Of a stretch of 48,803 nt of DNA, positions 1 to 9,241 are shown piece after piece. Both the position numbers and the translations under genes were made by a program. A model generated the notes under the pieces. It did no database searches. It was not told where the DNA came from and saw only the letters and a list, made by a program, of their open reading frames with translations. This DNA comes from Chloroflexota bacterium (GTDB taxonomy: Bacteria; Chloroflexota; Anaerolineae; Promineifilales; Promineifilaceae), in assembly GCA_022616275.1 (NCBI GenBank), contig JAKEFB010000067.1:1-48803 (forward strand), given 5' to 3'. The stretch's first letter is position 1, and every line of letters begins with the position of its first letter.

Positions 1-816
1 CCGGCTATCCAATACCGGGGCTTTAACCTGGTAAAGAACCCCGGCCCGCCGTTGATTGCCATCCCTACCACGGCCGGGACCGGCAGCGAGGTGACGCCGA
101 ATGCCGTCTTTATTGACAAAAAGGAGATGCGCAAGTTTGGCATTAACACGTCCATGTACCTGCCAAAAGTGGCTTTGCTGGACCCATTGATGACTGTCAC
201 CTGCCCACGTACTGTGACTGTTTCCTCTGGCATGGACGCGCTGGTCCACGCCGTGGAAAGTTACGTGGCCAAAGGGGCCACACCCACGTCGCGCATCTTC
301 TCCCGCGAAGCGTTTGCCCTGGTCTTTAATAACCTGACCAGGGTCGTAGACGAGCCAGACAACCTGGAGTGGCGCGGCCGGATGCAGGTTGGCGCTTATT
401 ACGCAGGCACGGCGCTGATGAACGCCGGGGCCGGCCCGGCCGGGGCGATGTCCTATCCACTGGGGGTCCATTTCCGCGTGCCGCACGGCCTGGCCGGCGC
501 GGTCTTCCTGCCGGAAGTGGTGGCCTATAACGTGGACCGGGGCTGCACCGTTTACGGAGAACTGTATGACCTGATTGAAGACGCCGACCCTGGGCTGAGG
601 CTGGAGGAAAAGAGTGAGCGCTTCGCCCAACGGCTACGCCAGCTTTGCGATTACCTGGACATTCCCAAAACACTGGACCGTTTCGGCATGTCCCGAGCGG
701 ATGTGGCCATGTTTGGCGAGCAGACCACCTGGTTGAAGGCCGCGTTGGACCAGAACCCGGCGCCGTTTTCGATTGAGGAAGTGAAAATGGTCCTGAACCG
801 GATGCTACCGGCCTGA
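1..816 (+). CDS. Iron-containing alcohol dehydrogenase, 3' part only
   Basis: This reading frame is open from base 1, so the gene begins upstream of the window and only its C-terminal ~271 residues are visible. Family hallmarks are the nucleotide-binding stretch TTAGTGSE and the metal-ligand pair in MDALVHAVE, followed by the HFRVPHG region. By family knowledge it would be an NAD(P)-dependent alcohol/aldehyde oxidoreductase in the cytosol. The segment before PHG reads GAMSYPLG, where many relatives have a histidine-rich AHPLG, so one usual metal ligand is not evident. The stop lies 9 bp before the next gene, which suggests co-transcription with the molybdopterin-binding subunit. The substrate is unknown. 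Confidence 0.85.
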   Translation, partial: PAIQYRGFNLVKNPGPPLIAIPTTAGTGSEVTPNAVFIDKKEMRKFGINTSMYLPKVALLDPLMTVTCPRTVTVSSGMDALVHAVESYVAKGATPTSRIFSREAFALVFNNLTRVVDEPDNLEWRGRMQVGAYYAGTALMNAGAGPAGAMSYPLGVHFRVPHGLAGAVFLPEVVAYNVDRGCTVYGELYDLIEDADPGLRLEEKSERFAQRLRQLCDYLDIPKTLDRFGMSRADVAMFGEQTTWLKAALDQNPAPFSIEEVKMVLNRMLPA

Positions 817-825
817 GGTTGGTGT

Positions 826-3081
826 ATGACGACCTATACGGCCATCGGCCGCTCCATGCTGCCGCCGGACGGGCGGGCCAAAGTCACCGGGACGACCCGC
901 TTTGCCCCTGACCTGCGGCTACCGGAGATGCTACACGCCCGGCTGGTGATCAGCGCCCACGCCCACGCCCGGATCGTCGAGATCAACACGGCCGGCGCGC
1001 TGGCTGTGCCCAGTGTGGTGGCCGTGTTGACGGCCCAGGAGTTGCCGGAGATTGCCCCGAAAAACCGCTTCCGCCTGCTGCTGGCCCGCGAGCGGGTCAT
1101 CTTTGCCGGGCAACCAGTAGCCCTGGTGCTGGCTGAGAACGAGGCGGCGGCTATGGATGGCGCCGAGCGGGTGCAGGTGAATTATGAGCCTCTGCCGGCG
1201 GCGGTCACCCTGGAGCAGGCGCTGGCCGGCGAAGCGCCGCTGGTCTGGCCGGCCGGTCTGCCCGGCGTGACGGCCGAGGCGCAGGCACACGGGGCGGCAG
1301 TGAAGGACGGCCAGCCAGAGGAGCAGAAGCGAAGCAACGTCTGTGACCGGCATTCTTTTAGTAGGGGAGACATCACCGCCGGCCTGGCCGAAGCCGACGT
1401 GATTGTCGAGCGGGTGTATACCACGTCCCGAGTCCACCAGAGTTACATTGAGCCGCACGCCAGCCTCGTCCAGCCTGATCTGCTGACGGGCGGCGCGACC
1501 ATCTGGACCAGCACCCAGGCACCGTTCTGGATCCGGGAAGAAGTGGCAGCCATCCTGGGCGTGCCTGAATCGGACGTGCGGATCGTTGGGACGCCGGTCG
1601 GCGGCGCTTTCGGCGGCAAGTTCATCCTTTATGAGCCGCTGCTGGCCCTGGTTGCCCAGCGGGTGGGCCGGCCGGTCCGGCTGGTCTTGACCCGATTGGA
1701 GGAGATGGTGGCCGGCATTCCCACGCCGGCCTCCCGGATGCGGCTGAAGCTGGGCGCCCGGCGGGACGGGACGTTGACTGCCCTGGCGGCGGAGTTGACG
1801 TTTGACGTTGGCTGCTACCCCAGCCCACACGCCAACGCCGCCTTTTTGCTGGGTAGTTTCTACAATATACCCAACCTGGACATCCACTACACGGAAGTGC
1901 TGACGTTCAAGCATTCGGCAGCCGCTTACCGGGCGCCGGGGGCCACCCAGCCTACTTTTGCCCTGGAGAGCGCCATGGACGAGCTGGCCCACCAATTGGC
2001 TCTTGACCCGTTGGCGCTGCGGTTGAAGAACGCCGCCGCACCGGGGGACCTGATGGCCGACGGCAAGCCGTGGCCCTCGATGGGCATGAGCCAGGTGTTG
2101 GCAGCGTTGCAGGCCCACCCGGCCTGGCAGGAACGAGAACAGGCCCGCGCCGCCGGCCGGGGGGTGGGCCTGGCCATTGGCGGCTGGCCGGGCGGAACCG
2201 AGCCGGCGGCGGCGACCTGCCTGCTCAACCGGGACGGCCAGCTCCAGGTAACGATTGGCTCGGTAGACCTGACCGGCACTGCTACCGGACTGGCTTTGAT
2301 TGCGGCCGAGGCGTTTGGTATGGCCCCGGACAAGGTGCGGGTGATTAACGGCGATACGGCCAGCGCGCCTTTTGGCGGGGCGGCCGGCGGTAGCAAAATC
2401 ACCTATACTCTCGGCCCGGCGGTGATCCAGGCCGTCCGGGAGGCGCGGACCCAGGTGTTGGAGATTGCCGCCGAGGAGTTTGAGGCCGACCCGGCCGATC
2501 TGGAGATTGTGGACGGGGCGGTGCAGGTGCGGGGCGTCCCGGATAAAAGTATCACTCTGGCCAGCCTGGCCGGCAAGACGATGGGTTTTGGCGGGAAGTA
2601 TGCGCCGGTTGTCGGCCGCGGCCGGCACCTGGACAAGACGGCGTCGCCGGGCTTTTGCGCCCAGTTGGCCGAGGTAGCGGTAGACGAAGAGACGGGCGAG
2701 GTGCGCGTCCACCGTCTGGTGGTAGTCCAGGACGTTGGCCGGGCGATCAACCCGCCGGGAATTTACGGCCAGATGATGGGCGGTGCGGTCCAGGGGCTGG
2801 GCCTGGCGCTGTATGAAAGGATGGCCTACGACGAAAGTGGCCAGGTGTTGACCGGCTCGTGGATGGAGTACACTGTCCCTCACGCCGATCAGGCGGCGTC
2901 GCTGATTGAGATGGTCATCGTCGAGGTGCCGGCCGAGCATGGGCCCTTTGGGGCGCGAGGCGTGGGCGAACCGCCGATTATTCCCACAGCGGCAGCGGTG
3001 GCCAACGCCGTTGCCGACGCCACCGGCAGGCGCCTGACGGATTTGCCTATGACCCCGGAACGAGTGCTGGCTGCGGGGTAG
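826..3081 (+). CDS. Xanthine dehydrogenase-family molybdopterin-binding subunit
   Basis: A 751-residue protein of the XDH/CoxL/aldehyde oxidase large-subunit family. An N-terminal a/b hammerhead domain covers about residues 10-130. The molybdopterin-binding region follows, with GGAFGGKF near residue 255. The C-terminal GVGEPP motif supplies the expected active-site glutamate near residue 715. The enzyme would hydroxylate an aldehyde or N-heterocycle using Mo-cofactor. It normally partners with FAD and 2Fe-2S subunits; neither is seen downstream, so they are either upstream of the window or elsewhere. A polar insertion around residues 155-180 looks subfamily-specific. The ATG at 826 sits 9 bp after the alcohol dehydrogenase stop. 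The substrate cannot be assigned. Confidence 0.9.
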   Translation: MTTYTAIGRSMLPPDGRAKVTGTTRFAPDLRLPEMLHARLVISAHAHARIVEINTAGALAVPSVVAVLTAQELPEIAPKNRFRLLLARERVIFAGQPVALVLAENEAAAMDGAERVQVNYEPLPAAVTLEQALAGEAPLVWPAGLPGVTAEAQAHGAAVKDGQPEEQKRSNVCDRHSFSRGDITAGLAEADVIVERVYTTSRVHQSYIEPHASLVQPDLLTGGATIWTSTQAPFWIREEVAAILGVPESDVRIVGTPVGGAFGGKFILYEPLLALVAQRVGRPVRLVLTRLEEMVAGIPTPASRMRLKLGARRDGTLTALAAELTFDVGCYPSPHANAAFLLGSFYNIPNLDIHYTEVLTFKHSAAAYRAPGATQPTFALESAMDELAHQLALDPLALRLKNAAAPGDLMADGKPWPSMGMSQVLAALQAHPAWQEREQARAAGRGVGLAIGGWPGGTEPAAATCLLNRDGQLQVTIGSVDLTGTATGLALIAAEAFGMAPDKVRVINGDTASAPFGGAAGGSKITYTLGPAVIQAVREARTQVLEIAAEEFEADPADLEIVDGAVQVRGVPDKSITLASLAGKTMGFGGKYAPVVGRGRHLDKTASPGFCAQLAEVAVDEETGEVRVHRLVVVQDVGRAINPPGIYGQMMGGAVQGLGLALYERMAYDESGQVLTGSWMEYTVPHADQAASLIEMVIVEVPAEHGPFGARGVGEPPIIPTAAAVANAVADATGRRLTDLPMTPERVLAAG

Positions 3082-3114
3082 GACCATTTTCAACAATCGT
3101 TTGGCAGTGCTTCA

Positions 3115-4164
3115 ATGCGAGCGATTACGATAGGAACACGTATGGTCGGCCCTGGGCAGCCGGTCTTTGTCATTGCCGAGGCGGGTGTCAACCACAACGG
3201 CGACCTGGCGTTGGCTAAAAAGCTGGTGGATGCAGCCGTGGCCGCCAGGGCCGACGCCGTCAAGTTCCAGACGTTCAAGGCGGAAAAGTTAATTTCTTCC
3301 CACGCGCCCAAAGCCGCTTACCAACAGGAGACGACCGGGGCGGAAGAATCACAACTGGCCATGGTGAAGCGGCTGGAAATGCCTTATGCAGCGTTCCGCG
3401 AATTATATGATTATTGCCGGCGCCAGGGAATATTGTTCATGTCCACACCGTTTGACGAAGAGAGCGCCGATTTCCTGGCCGGCCTGGGCATGGCAGTGTT
3501 CAAAGCGCCGTCTGGCGAGGTGACTAACCTGCCTTTCCTGGCCCACGTTGCCGCCAAAGGGAGACCGTTGATCCTCTCTACCGGCATGTCGTACCTGGGT
3601 GAGGTGGAAACGGCCGTGCGGATAATTGAAGCGACCGGCAATAACGATCTGGTGTTGCTGCACTGCGTCAGTAATTACCCGGCCGACCCGGCCGACGCTA
3701 ATTTGCGGGCGATGCAGACGCTGGCCGCGGCTTTTGACCGGCCGGTGGGCTACTCTGACCATACGTTAGGGACTGAGGTGGCACTGGCGGCCGTGGCCCT
3801 GGGGGCGTGCGTGATCGAGAAGCATTTTACGCTGGACCGGGAGCTGCCCGGCCCCGATCACCGGGCCTCGCTGGAACCGGAAGAACTGGCGGCCATGGTG
3901 CGGGGTATTCGCATCGTTGAACGAGCATTGGGTCACGGCCGGAAGGAGCCGACGGCCAGCGAGGCCAATACGGCCGACGTGGCCCGCCGCAGCCTGGTGG
4001 CGGCCGGCGACATTGCGGCCGGCGCGGTGCTGACGGAAGAGATGATTGCCATTAAGCGGCCGGGGACAGGTCTGCCACCGGCCATGCGCCCTTACCTGGT
4101 TGGCCGTAGGGCACGGGTGGCCATCCCGGCCGGAACCTTGCTGACGCTGGACGTGATAGCATGA
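3115..4164 (+). CDS. neuB: Nonulosonic acid synthase (NeuB/LegI family)
   Basis: A 349-residue sialic/legionaminic acid synthase. By family knowledge it condenses phosphoenolpyruvate with an N-acyl mannosamine-type sugar to make a nine-carbon acid. The N-terminal TIM-barrel domain carries AEAGVNHNGD, VKFQTF and SDHTLG; a C-terminal SAF (antifreeze-like) domain covers about residues 285-349. The length is normal for the family. No clear Shine-Dalgarno precedes the ATG. The next gene overlaps by 4 bp (ATGA), so the two are translationally coupled. With LegC and PtmE homologues downstream, the product is more likely a legionaminic-type acid than Neu5Ac, but sequence alone does not decide this. 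Confidence 0.92.
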   Translation: MRAITIGTRMVGPGQPVFVIAEAGVNHNGDLALAKKLVDAAVAARADAVKFQTFKAEKLISSHAPKAAYQQETTGAEESQLAMVKRLEMPYAAFRELYDYCRRQGILFMSTPFDEESADFLAGLGMAVFKAPSGEVTNLPFLAHVAAKGRPLILSTGMSYLGEVETAVRIIEATGNNDLVLLHCVSNYPADPADANLRAMQTLAAAFDRPVGYSDHTLGTEVALAAVALGACVIEKHFTLDRELPGPDHRASLEPEELAAMVRGIRIVERALGHGRKEPTASEANTADVARRSLVAAGDIAAGAVLTEEMIAIKRPGTGLPPAMRPYLVGRRARVAIPAGTLLTLDVIA

Positions 4165-5342
4165 GCCGGTGTATTGGCGTTGTCACCGTGGCCCGCTCCG
4201 ATTACGGTTACTATTTACCTATCCTGCGGCGTATTCAGGCCGATCCGGCGCTGGAACTGCGGCTGATTGCTGGTGGGATGCACCTCTCGCCGGCCTATGG
4301 CCTCACCGTCCGGGAGATTGAGGCGGACGGCTTTGAAATTGCCGAACAGGTTGAGATGCTCCTGGCCAGCGACACGCCGTCGGCTATCGCCAAGTCCGTT
4401 GGTTTGGGAGTGATTGGGTTTAGCCAGGCTTATAAGCGGTTGCGCCCTGACTTGCTTTTGCTGTTGGGGGACCGTTTCGAGATGCTGGCAGCGGCAGCGG
4501 CGGCACTGCCCCTGGCTCTACCAATGGGGCACATTGCCGGCGGCGAACTGACCGAGGGAGCGATGGACGAGGCCATCCGCCACTCGTTGACGAAGATGAG
4601 CCACCTCCACTTTGTCTCTACCAAACGTTACCGGCAGCGGGTGATTCAAATGGGCGAAGAGCCGTGGCGAGTGACGGTCAGTGGAGCTGTTAGCCTGGAC
4701 AATTTAGCGGCGCTGGAGTTCTTATCGGGGGAGGCGCTGGAGCGAGAGATTGGCTTCCCGCTTCGGCCGGCGCCCCTGTTGGTGACGTTCCACCCGGAAA
4801 CGATGGACCTGGCCGCAGCGTCGGCCGGCCACACGGCCGGGCAGGTGGCCGAGTTGATGGCGGCGTTGGAGGCGGCCGGTATGCCGGTTATTTTCACAGC
4901 GCCTAACGCCGACACGCACAACCACGTCATTAGCGAGGCCATTCAGCAGTACGTGGCGGCTCATGGCAACGCTCATTTTGTCACCAACCTGGGGACGCGC
5001 CGCTACTTTTCGCTGATGAAACAGGTCCGGGCTATGATTGGCAACTCGTCCAGCGGGATTATTGAGGCAGCCACTTTTGAGTTGCCGGTGGTTAACATCG
5101 GCGACCGGCAGCGCGGCCGACTGCGGGCCGGCAACGTGTTGGACGTAGCCCACGAGCGCCAGGCTATTTTAGAAGCGATCCAGCGGGCCACCTCGCCATC
5201 GTTCCGGGCCGGCTTGCGTGGCTTGCAGAACCCGTATGGCGATGGGACGGCGGCCGAAAAAATCGTGCGAGTCCTCGGCCAGGTCACGCTGGACGGCCGA
5301 TTATTACGCAAGCGTTTTTATGACTTGCCTGTGGCTGAATAG
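4161..5342 (+). CDS. neuC: Hydrolysing NDP-sugar 2-epimerase (NeuC/LegG family)
   Basis: A 393-residue GT-B-fold enzyme. The family inverts C2 of an NDP-N-acetyl hexosamine and hydrolyses off the nucleotide, giving the free mannosamine-type substrate for the synthase encoded just before it. Visible signatures are VARSDYGYY near the N-terminus, HIAGGE, FHPET and GNSSSGIIEA, the last typical of NeuC/LegG rather than the non-hydrolysing WecB group. It starts inside the end of neuB (4 bp overlap). With the PtmE-like GDP-sugar gene downstream, a GDP-linked LegG-type substrate is the favoured inference; a UDP-linked NeuC role is the alternative. Confidence 0.9.
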   Translation: MSRCIGVVTVARSDYGYYLPILRRIQADPALELRLIAGGMHLSPAYGLTVREIEADGFEIAEQVEMLLASDTPSAIAKSVGLGVIGFSQAYKRLRPDLLLLLGDRFEMLAAAAAALPLALPMGHIAGGELTEGAMDEAIRHSLTKMSHLHFVSTKRYRQRVIQMGEEPWRVTVSGAVSLDNLAALEFLSGEALEREIGFPLRPAPLLVTFHPETMDLAAASAGHTAGQVAELMAALEAAGMPVIFTAPNADTHNHVISEAIQQYVAAHGNAHFVTNLGTRRYFSLMKQVRAMIGNSSSGIIEAATFELPVVNIGDRQRGRLRAGNVLDVAHERQAILEAIQRATSPSFRAGLRGLQNPYGDGTAAEKIVRVLGQVTLDGRLLRKRFYDLPVAE

Positions 5343-5360
5343 CAGGCGGCCGGCGTAGCG

Positions 5361-6008
5361 ATGCGGCCAGTCGTCGGTCTCGGAGCCGGTGGGCACGCCA
5401 AGGTCGTCATTGAGATTTTGCGGTTGATGGGCGGCTATAAGCTGGCAGGCTTGCTCGACCCCCGGCCGGAACTGTGGGGGAGCGAGATATTGGGTGTGCC
5501 TGTGCTGGGCAACGACGATCTTCTGGCAACCTTACCTGGAGAAGGTATCCGTCACGCTTTTATTGGACTGGGAACGGCCGGCAACACGCAGCCGCGCTGG
5601 CGGCTTTACGAAAAAGCTCGCCGGCATGGATTGGAAATTGTCAGCGCGGTGGATCCCCGGGCAGTCGTTGCGCCCTCGGCCCAATTAGGCTATGGTCCGA
5701 CGATTATGGCCGGCGCAATTATCAACGCGGCCGCCTGGCTAGGGGATAACGTCATCGTCAATACCGGGGCTATTGTCGAACACGATTGCATCATTGGCCA
5801 TCACGTCCACATTGCCACGGGCGCACGTCTGGCTGGCGCCGTATCCGTTGGCAATAACAGCCACATTGGCGTGGGGGCTACCATCCGGCAGGAAATCCGC
5901 ATTGGGGAAAACGTCGTGGTTGGCGCCGGCGCTGTGGTGGTAAAAGACGTACCGGACGGCGTGGTAGTAGCAGGAGTGCCGGCCAGAGTACTGCGAGAGG
6001 TGAAGTGA
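5361..6008 (+). CDS. NeuD/PglD-family sugar O/N-acetyltransferase (LegH-like)
   Basis: A 215-residue two-domain acyltransferase. A Rossmann-like substrate domain (about 1-80, starting VGLGAGGHAKVV) precedes a left-handed beta-helix of hexapeptide repeats (about 95-205). The segment IVEHDCIIG carries the histidine expected as catalytic base in PglD-type enzymes. Between the epimerase and PtmE genes it most likely N-acetylates the 4-amino sugar intermediate (the LegH role), using acetyl-CoA in the cytosol. O-acetylation of the finished acid (the NeuD role) is the alternative. The gap to the next gene is 3 bp. Confidence 0.87.
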   Translation: MRPVVGLGAGGHAKVVIEILRLMGGYKLAGLLDPRPELWGSEILGVPVLGNDDLLATLPGEGIRHAFIGLGTAGNTQPRWRLYEKARRHGLEIVSAVDPRAVVAPSAQLGYGPTIMAGAIINAAAWLGDNVIVNTGAIVEHDCIIGHHVHIATGARLAGAVSVGNNSHIGVGATIRQEIRIGENVVVGAGAVVVKDVPDGVVVAGVPARVLREVK

Positions 6009-6011
6009 ACG

Positions 6012-7082
6012 ATGGTGGCGTTAGAACGGCTCTTCATTAACCCCTCCAGCACTATCCGCCAGGCGATGACTTGCCTGAACCAAAACACCAAGGGGATTGC
6101 CCTGGTTGTTGACCAGGAGCGTCGCCTGGCTGGCACCATTTCGGACGGCGACATTCGCCGGGCCATGCTGCGCGGGGCGGGCCTGGAAATGCCGGTCCAG
6201 GAACTCCTGGCCAGCAAGGTGGGCGGCCGCTACCCTCAGCCGGTTACCGCGCCGGCCGGCAGCAGCCCGGAACTGCTGCTGCAACTGATGCAGGAGCGTT
6301 TCATCCGCCACATCCCCCTCCTGGCAGAGGATGGCCGGGTCGTGGACATGGTCACGTTAGACGAACTGATCCCCAAACAACACCTACCTATGCAGGCAGT
6401 GATTATGGCCGGTGGGTTTGGCACGCGCCTGCACCCATTGACGCTGGAATTGCCCAAGCCGCTGCTGCCGGTCGGCGACCGGCCGCTGATGGAATTGATT
6501 GTCAATCGTCTGCACGAGGCCGGCATCCACCAGGTGAACGTCGCTACCCACTATCTGGGCGAGAAAATAAAGGCCTACTTTGGCGACGGGCACTCCTTTG
6601 GGGTGGAGATTAGTTACGTTTCCGAGGAACAGCCGTTAGGGACGGTCGGGGCTTTAGGCCTCATGAAAGCGCCGACGGAGCCACTGTTGGTGATTAACGG
6701 CGATATTTTGACGCGGGTGGACTTCCGGGCCATGTTGGCTTTCCACCGGCGGCATAACGCCGATCTGACAGTCGCGGTTCGCCAGTACGAATTGCAAGTG
6801 CCTTACGGGGTTATGGAATCAGAGGGACCTTACGTGCGCCGGGTCCAAGAAAAACCACACCTGACGTTCCTGGTGAACGCCGGCATTTACCTGCTGGAGC
6901 CTACCGTTCACCGCTACATTCCCTGCGGACAGCGCTTTGACATGACCGACCTGATCGAACGCCTCTTGCAAGAGAACCGGCCGGTTGCCAACTTTCCTAT
7001 CCTTGAATATTGGCTGGACATTGGCCAGTATACCGATTACCAGCAGGCGCAAGAAGACGTAAAGAACGGGAGGCTTGATTAA
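6012..7082 (+). CDS. CBS-domain sugar nucleotidyltransferase (PtmE-like)
   Basis: A 356-residue protein with two CBS motifs (about residues 1-122) fused to a sugar-phosphate nucleotidyltransferase domain (from about 127). The latter opens with VIMAGGFGTRLHPLT, followed by KPLLPVGDRPL. This architecture matches PtmE of the Campylobacter legionaminic acid pathway, which makes GDP-glucosamine from glucosamine-1-phosphate; related enzymes could use other sugars. The CBS pair may sense adenine nucleotides. It directly abuts the SDR gene (stop at 7082, ATG at 7083). Its presence is the main reason to favour a GDP-based legionaminic route over the UDP-based sialic route. Confidence 0.87.
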   Translation: MVALERLFINPSSTIRQAMTCLNQNTKGIALVVDQERRLAGTISDGDIRRAMLRGAGLEMPVQELLASKVGGRYPQPVTAPAGSSPELLLQLMQERFIRHIPLLAEDGRVVDMVTLDELIPKQHLPMQAVIMAGGFGTRLHPLTLELPKPLLPVGDRPLMELIVNRLHEAGIHQVNVATHYLGEKIKAYFGDGHSFGVEISYVSEEQPLGTVGALGLMKAPTEPLLVINGDILTRVDFRAMLAFHRRHNADLTVAVRQYELQVPYGVMESEGPYVRRVQEKPHLTFLVNAGIYLLEPTVHRYIPCGQRFDMTDLIERLLQENRPVANFPILEYWLDIGQYTDYQQAQEDVKNGRLD

Positions 7083-8051
7083 ATGCAACTCTTGGTGACC
7101 GGGGGGGCCGGCTACGTTGGCTCAACGCTCGTACCTATGCTGCTGGACAGCGGCCACCAGGTCAGGGTATTGGATAATCTCAGCCATGGTGGGGAGTCAT
7201 TGCTGGGGGTGTGGTCGCACCCTGGCTTCTCGTTTGTCATTGGCGATATTCGAGACGTTGCGGTGGTCAGGGCTGGCCTGATAGGTGTTGAAGCCGTCAT
7301 TCACCTGGCAGCCATTGTCGGCGACCCGGCCTGCGCCCGGCAGCCGGAGCTGGCCAGGGCCGTGAACCTGGAGGCTTCCCTGAGCCTGCTGGCGGAAAGT
7401 AAAAAAGCAGGCGTGTCTCGTTTTATCTTTGCCTCGACGTGCAGCAATTACGGTAAAATGACCGATCCGGACCAGGTAATAGACGAAACGTCCGAACTCC
7501 GGCCGGTGTCGCTGTACGCGGAAACAAAGGTGACGGTGGAGCAGACCATTCTTGACCCGGCCGAGACGGATGGCCTGTGTGCTACGTCGCTCCGCTTTGC
7601 CACCGTTTTTGGCACGTCGCCGAGGATGCGGTTTGATTTAACGGTCAATGAATTTACGGCCGAGATGTTCGTCAACAAGCACCTGGTCGTCTACGGCGAG
7701 CAGTTCTGGCGGCCATACATTCACGTGCGAGACATCGCTCGCGCCGTTCAACTGGTCTTGGAATCCGCGGTAGCTAAGGTGGGCAACGAGGTCTTTAACG
7801 TTGGCTCCACCGGGCAGAATTACCGCAAGCAACATATTGTCGAGATGATCCAGGCCTGCCTGCCAGAAGCGGCCGTCGAATATGTTCGCAAACAAGAGGA
7901 CCCCCGGGATTACCGGGTGTCGTTTGCCAAAATTGAGCAGGCGCTAGATTTCCACGTTGGCCACACTGTCCAGGAGGGCATTGTTGAAATTATCCGGTTG
8001 CTCCAAAATGGGGTGATCAAAGATTTTAAAGAACAGAGGTTTCGCAATTGA
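7083..8051 (+). CDS. NAD-dependent epimerase/dehydratase (extended SDR)
   Basis: A 322-residue extended short-chain dehydrogenase. It shows the NAD-binding GGAGYVG (residues 7-13), STCSNYG (about 118-124) and the catalytic YAETK (Y145, K149). The position where 4,6-dehydratases carry a Thr-Asp-Glu triad reads T-C-S here, so it does not look like a LegB-type dehydratase. IVGDPAC (about 78-84) and the C-terminal YRVSF recur in the SDR half of the gene at 25217-26803, making the two paralogues. It lies between PtmE and LegC and overlaps LegC by 4 bp. Probably an NDP-sugar epimerase, substrate unknown; a divergent role in the nonulosonate pathway cannot be excluded. Confidence 0.88.
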   Translation: MQLLVTGGAGYVGSTLVPMLLDSGHQVRVLDNLSHGGESLLGVWSHPGFSFVIGDIRDVAVVRAGLIGVEAVIHLAAIVGDPACARQPELARAVNLEASLSLLAESKKAGVSRFIFASTCSNYGKMTDPDQVIDETSELRPVSLYAETKVTVEQTILDPAETDGLCATSLRFATVFGTSPRMRFDLTVNEFTAEMFVNKHLVVYGEQFWRPYIHVRDIARAVQLVLESAVAKVGNEVFNVGSTGQNYRKQHIVEMIQACLPEAAVEYVRKQEDPRDYRVSFAKIEQALDFHVGHTVQEGIVEIIRLLQNGVIKDFKEQRFRN

Positions 8052-9241
8052 GCCAGCGAGAGCAGTTCGCCCCCGGCACACCGGCGCAGGGCGGTTTTAT
8101 CCCGCTTTCGGTGCCGGAGATTCGTGGCAACGAGTGGCAATATATTAAGGAGTGCCTAGATAGTAACTGGGTGTCCTCCGTCGGGTCCTTCGTGGACCGC
8201 TTTGAGCACATGATGGCCGAGGCCGTGGGCACCCAGTACGCCGTGGCTACGGTAAACGGCACGGCGGCTCTGCACGTAGCCCTGTTGGTGGCGGGGGTGC
8301 AGCCAGGCGACGAAGTCCTGGTCTCCTCCCTGACGTTTATTGCGCCGGCCAATGCCATTCGTTACGTCGGGGCCTGGCCGGTTTTTATTGACGCTGAGCC
8401 AACATACTGGCAGATGGATCCGCAGAGGGTCCAGGAGTTCCTGGAGGATGGTTGCCGCTGGGAGAATGGTGCGCTGACTAACAAGGCCACCGGCCGGCCG
8501 GTGAAAGCTATTCTACCGGTACACATCCTGGGCCATCCCTGTGACATAGACCCTATCGTGGCGTTGGCCCGGAAATACAACTTGCCGGTGATTGAAGACG
8601 CCACAGAAAGCCTGGGGGCCAGGTACAAGGGCCAGCCGACCGGGTGTTTAGGCGACGTAGCCTGCTTCAGCTTTAATGGCAACAAAATTATTACGACCGG
8701 CGGCGGTGGGATGCTGGTGACCGACAACACGGCCTGGGCGAGGCAGGCAAGGTATTTGACGACTCAGGCTAAAGATGATCCGGTAGAGTACATTCATAGC
8801 CAGGTTGGCTACAATTACCGGCTGACAAACGTGCTGGCGGCGATGGGTTGCGCCCAACTGGAACAACTGGACGATTTTGTGGCTACCAAACGCCGGATTG
8901 CCCAAACGTACGCCGAGGCATTGGCCGGCGTAGTCGGCATCACGCCGATGGTCGAAGCGCCGTGGGCCTGGAGTACGTTTTGGCTGTACACTATTCTGGT
9001 GGACGGGGCAGCCTATGGCCTGGACAGCCGGAGGCTTATGGGGCGCTTGAAAGAGGTTGGCGTCCAGGCCCGGCCGCTGTGGCAGCCGGTCCATCTCTCC
9101 CCGGCCCACCAGGGGGCTTTTACCGTGGGTGGCTCAGTAGCTGCGCAGTTGAATCGCACCGGGCTGAGCCTGCCCTGCTCTATTGGTCTTTCTCTGGAAG
9201 CACAACAACGGGTGATAGCGGCATGCGCGTACTTGGTCTAA
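8048..9241 (+). CDS. legC: LegC-family PLP-dependent aminotransferase
   Basis: A 397-residue DegT/DnrJ/EryC1/StrS-type aminotransferase. SFNGNKIITTGGGG carries the PLP-binding lysine (K213) and IEDATESLG the cofactor aspartate (D184). The variable middle segment and extra N-terminal strand resemble LegC, which aminates C4 of a 4-keto-6-deoxy sugar nucleotide in legionaminic acid synthesis. The start is a TTG whose last two bases lie in the upstream SDR stop (TTGA overlap), so translation is coupled. The 3' end overlaps the CMP-sugar synthetase by 19 bp. Confidence 0.9.
   Translation: MSQREQFAPGTPAQGGFIPLSVPEIRGNEWQYIKECLDSNWVSSVGSFVDRFEHMMAEAVGTQYAVATVNGTAALHVALLVAGVQPGDEVLVSSLTFIAPANAIRYVGAWPVFIDAEPTYWQMDPQRVQEFLEDGCRWENGALTNKATGRPVKAILPVHILGHPCDIDPIVALARKYNLPVIEDATESLGARYKGQPTGCLGDVACFSFNGNKIITTGGGGMLVTDNTAWARQARYLTTQAKDDPVEYIHSQVGYNYRLTNVLAAMGCAQLEQLDDFVATKRRIAQTYAEALAGVVGITPMVEAPWAWSTFWLYTILVDGAAYGLDSRRLMGRLKEVGVQARPLWQPVHLSPAHQGAFTVGGSVAAQLNRTGLSLPCSIGLSLEAQQRVIAACAYLV

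Noticed and set aside
931-3096. Open frame of 721 codons on the minus strand opposite the molybdopterin-binding subunit gene
   Set aside because: It lies antisense to a clearly conserved gene. Its translation is Arg/His/Gln-rich without any family motif, as expected from a GC-rich shadow frame.
8848-9222. Upstream extension of the CMP-sugar synthetase frame
   Set aside because: The extension lies inside legC in another frame; family homology and the LIPARGGSKG motif begin at the ATG at 9223.
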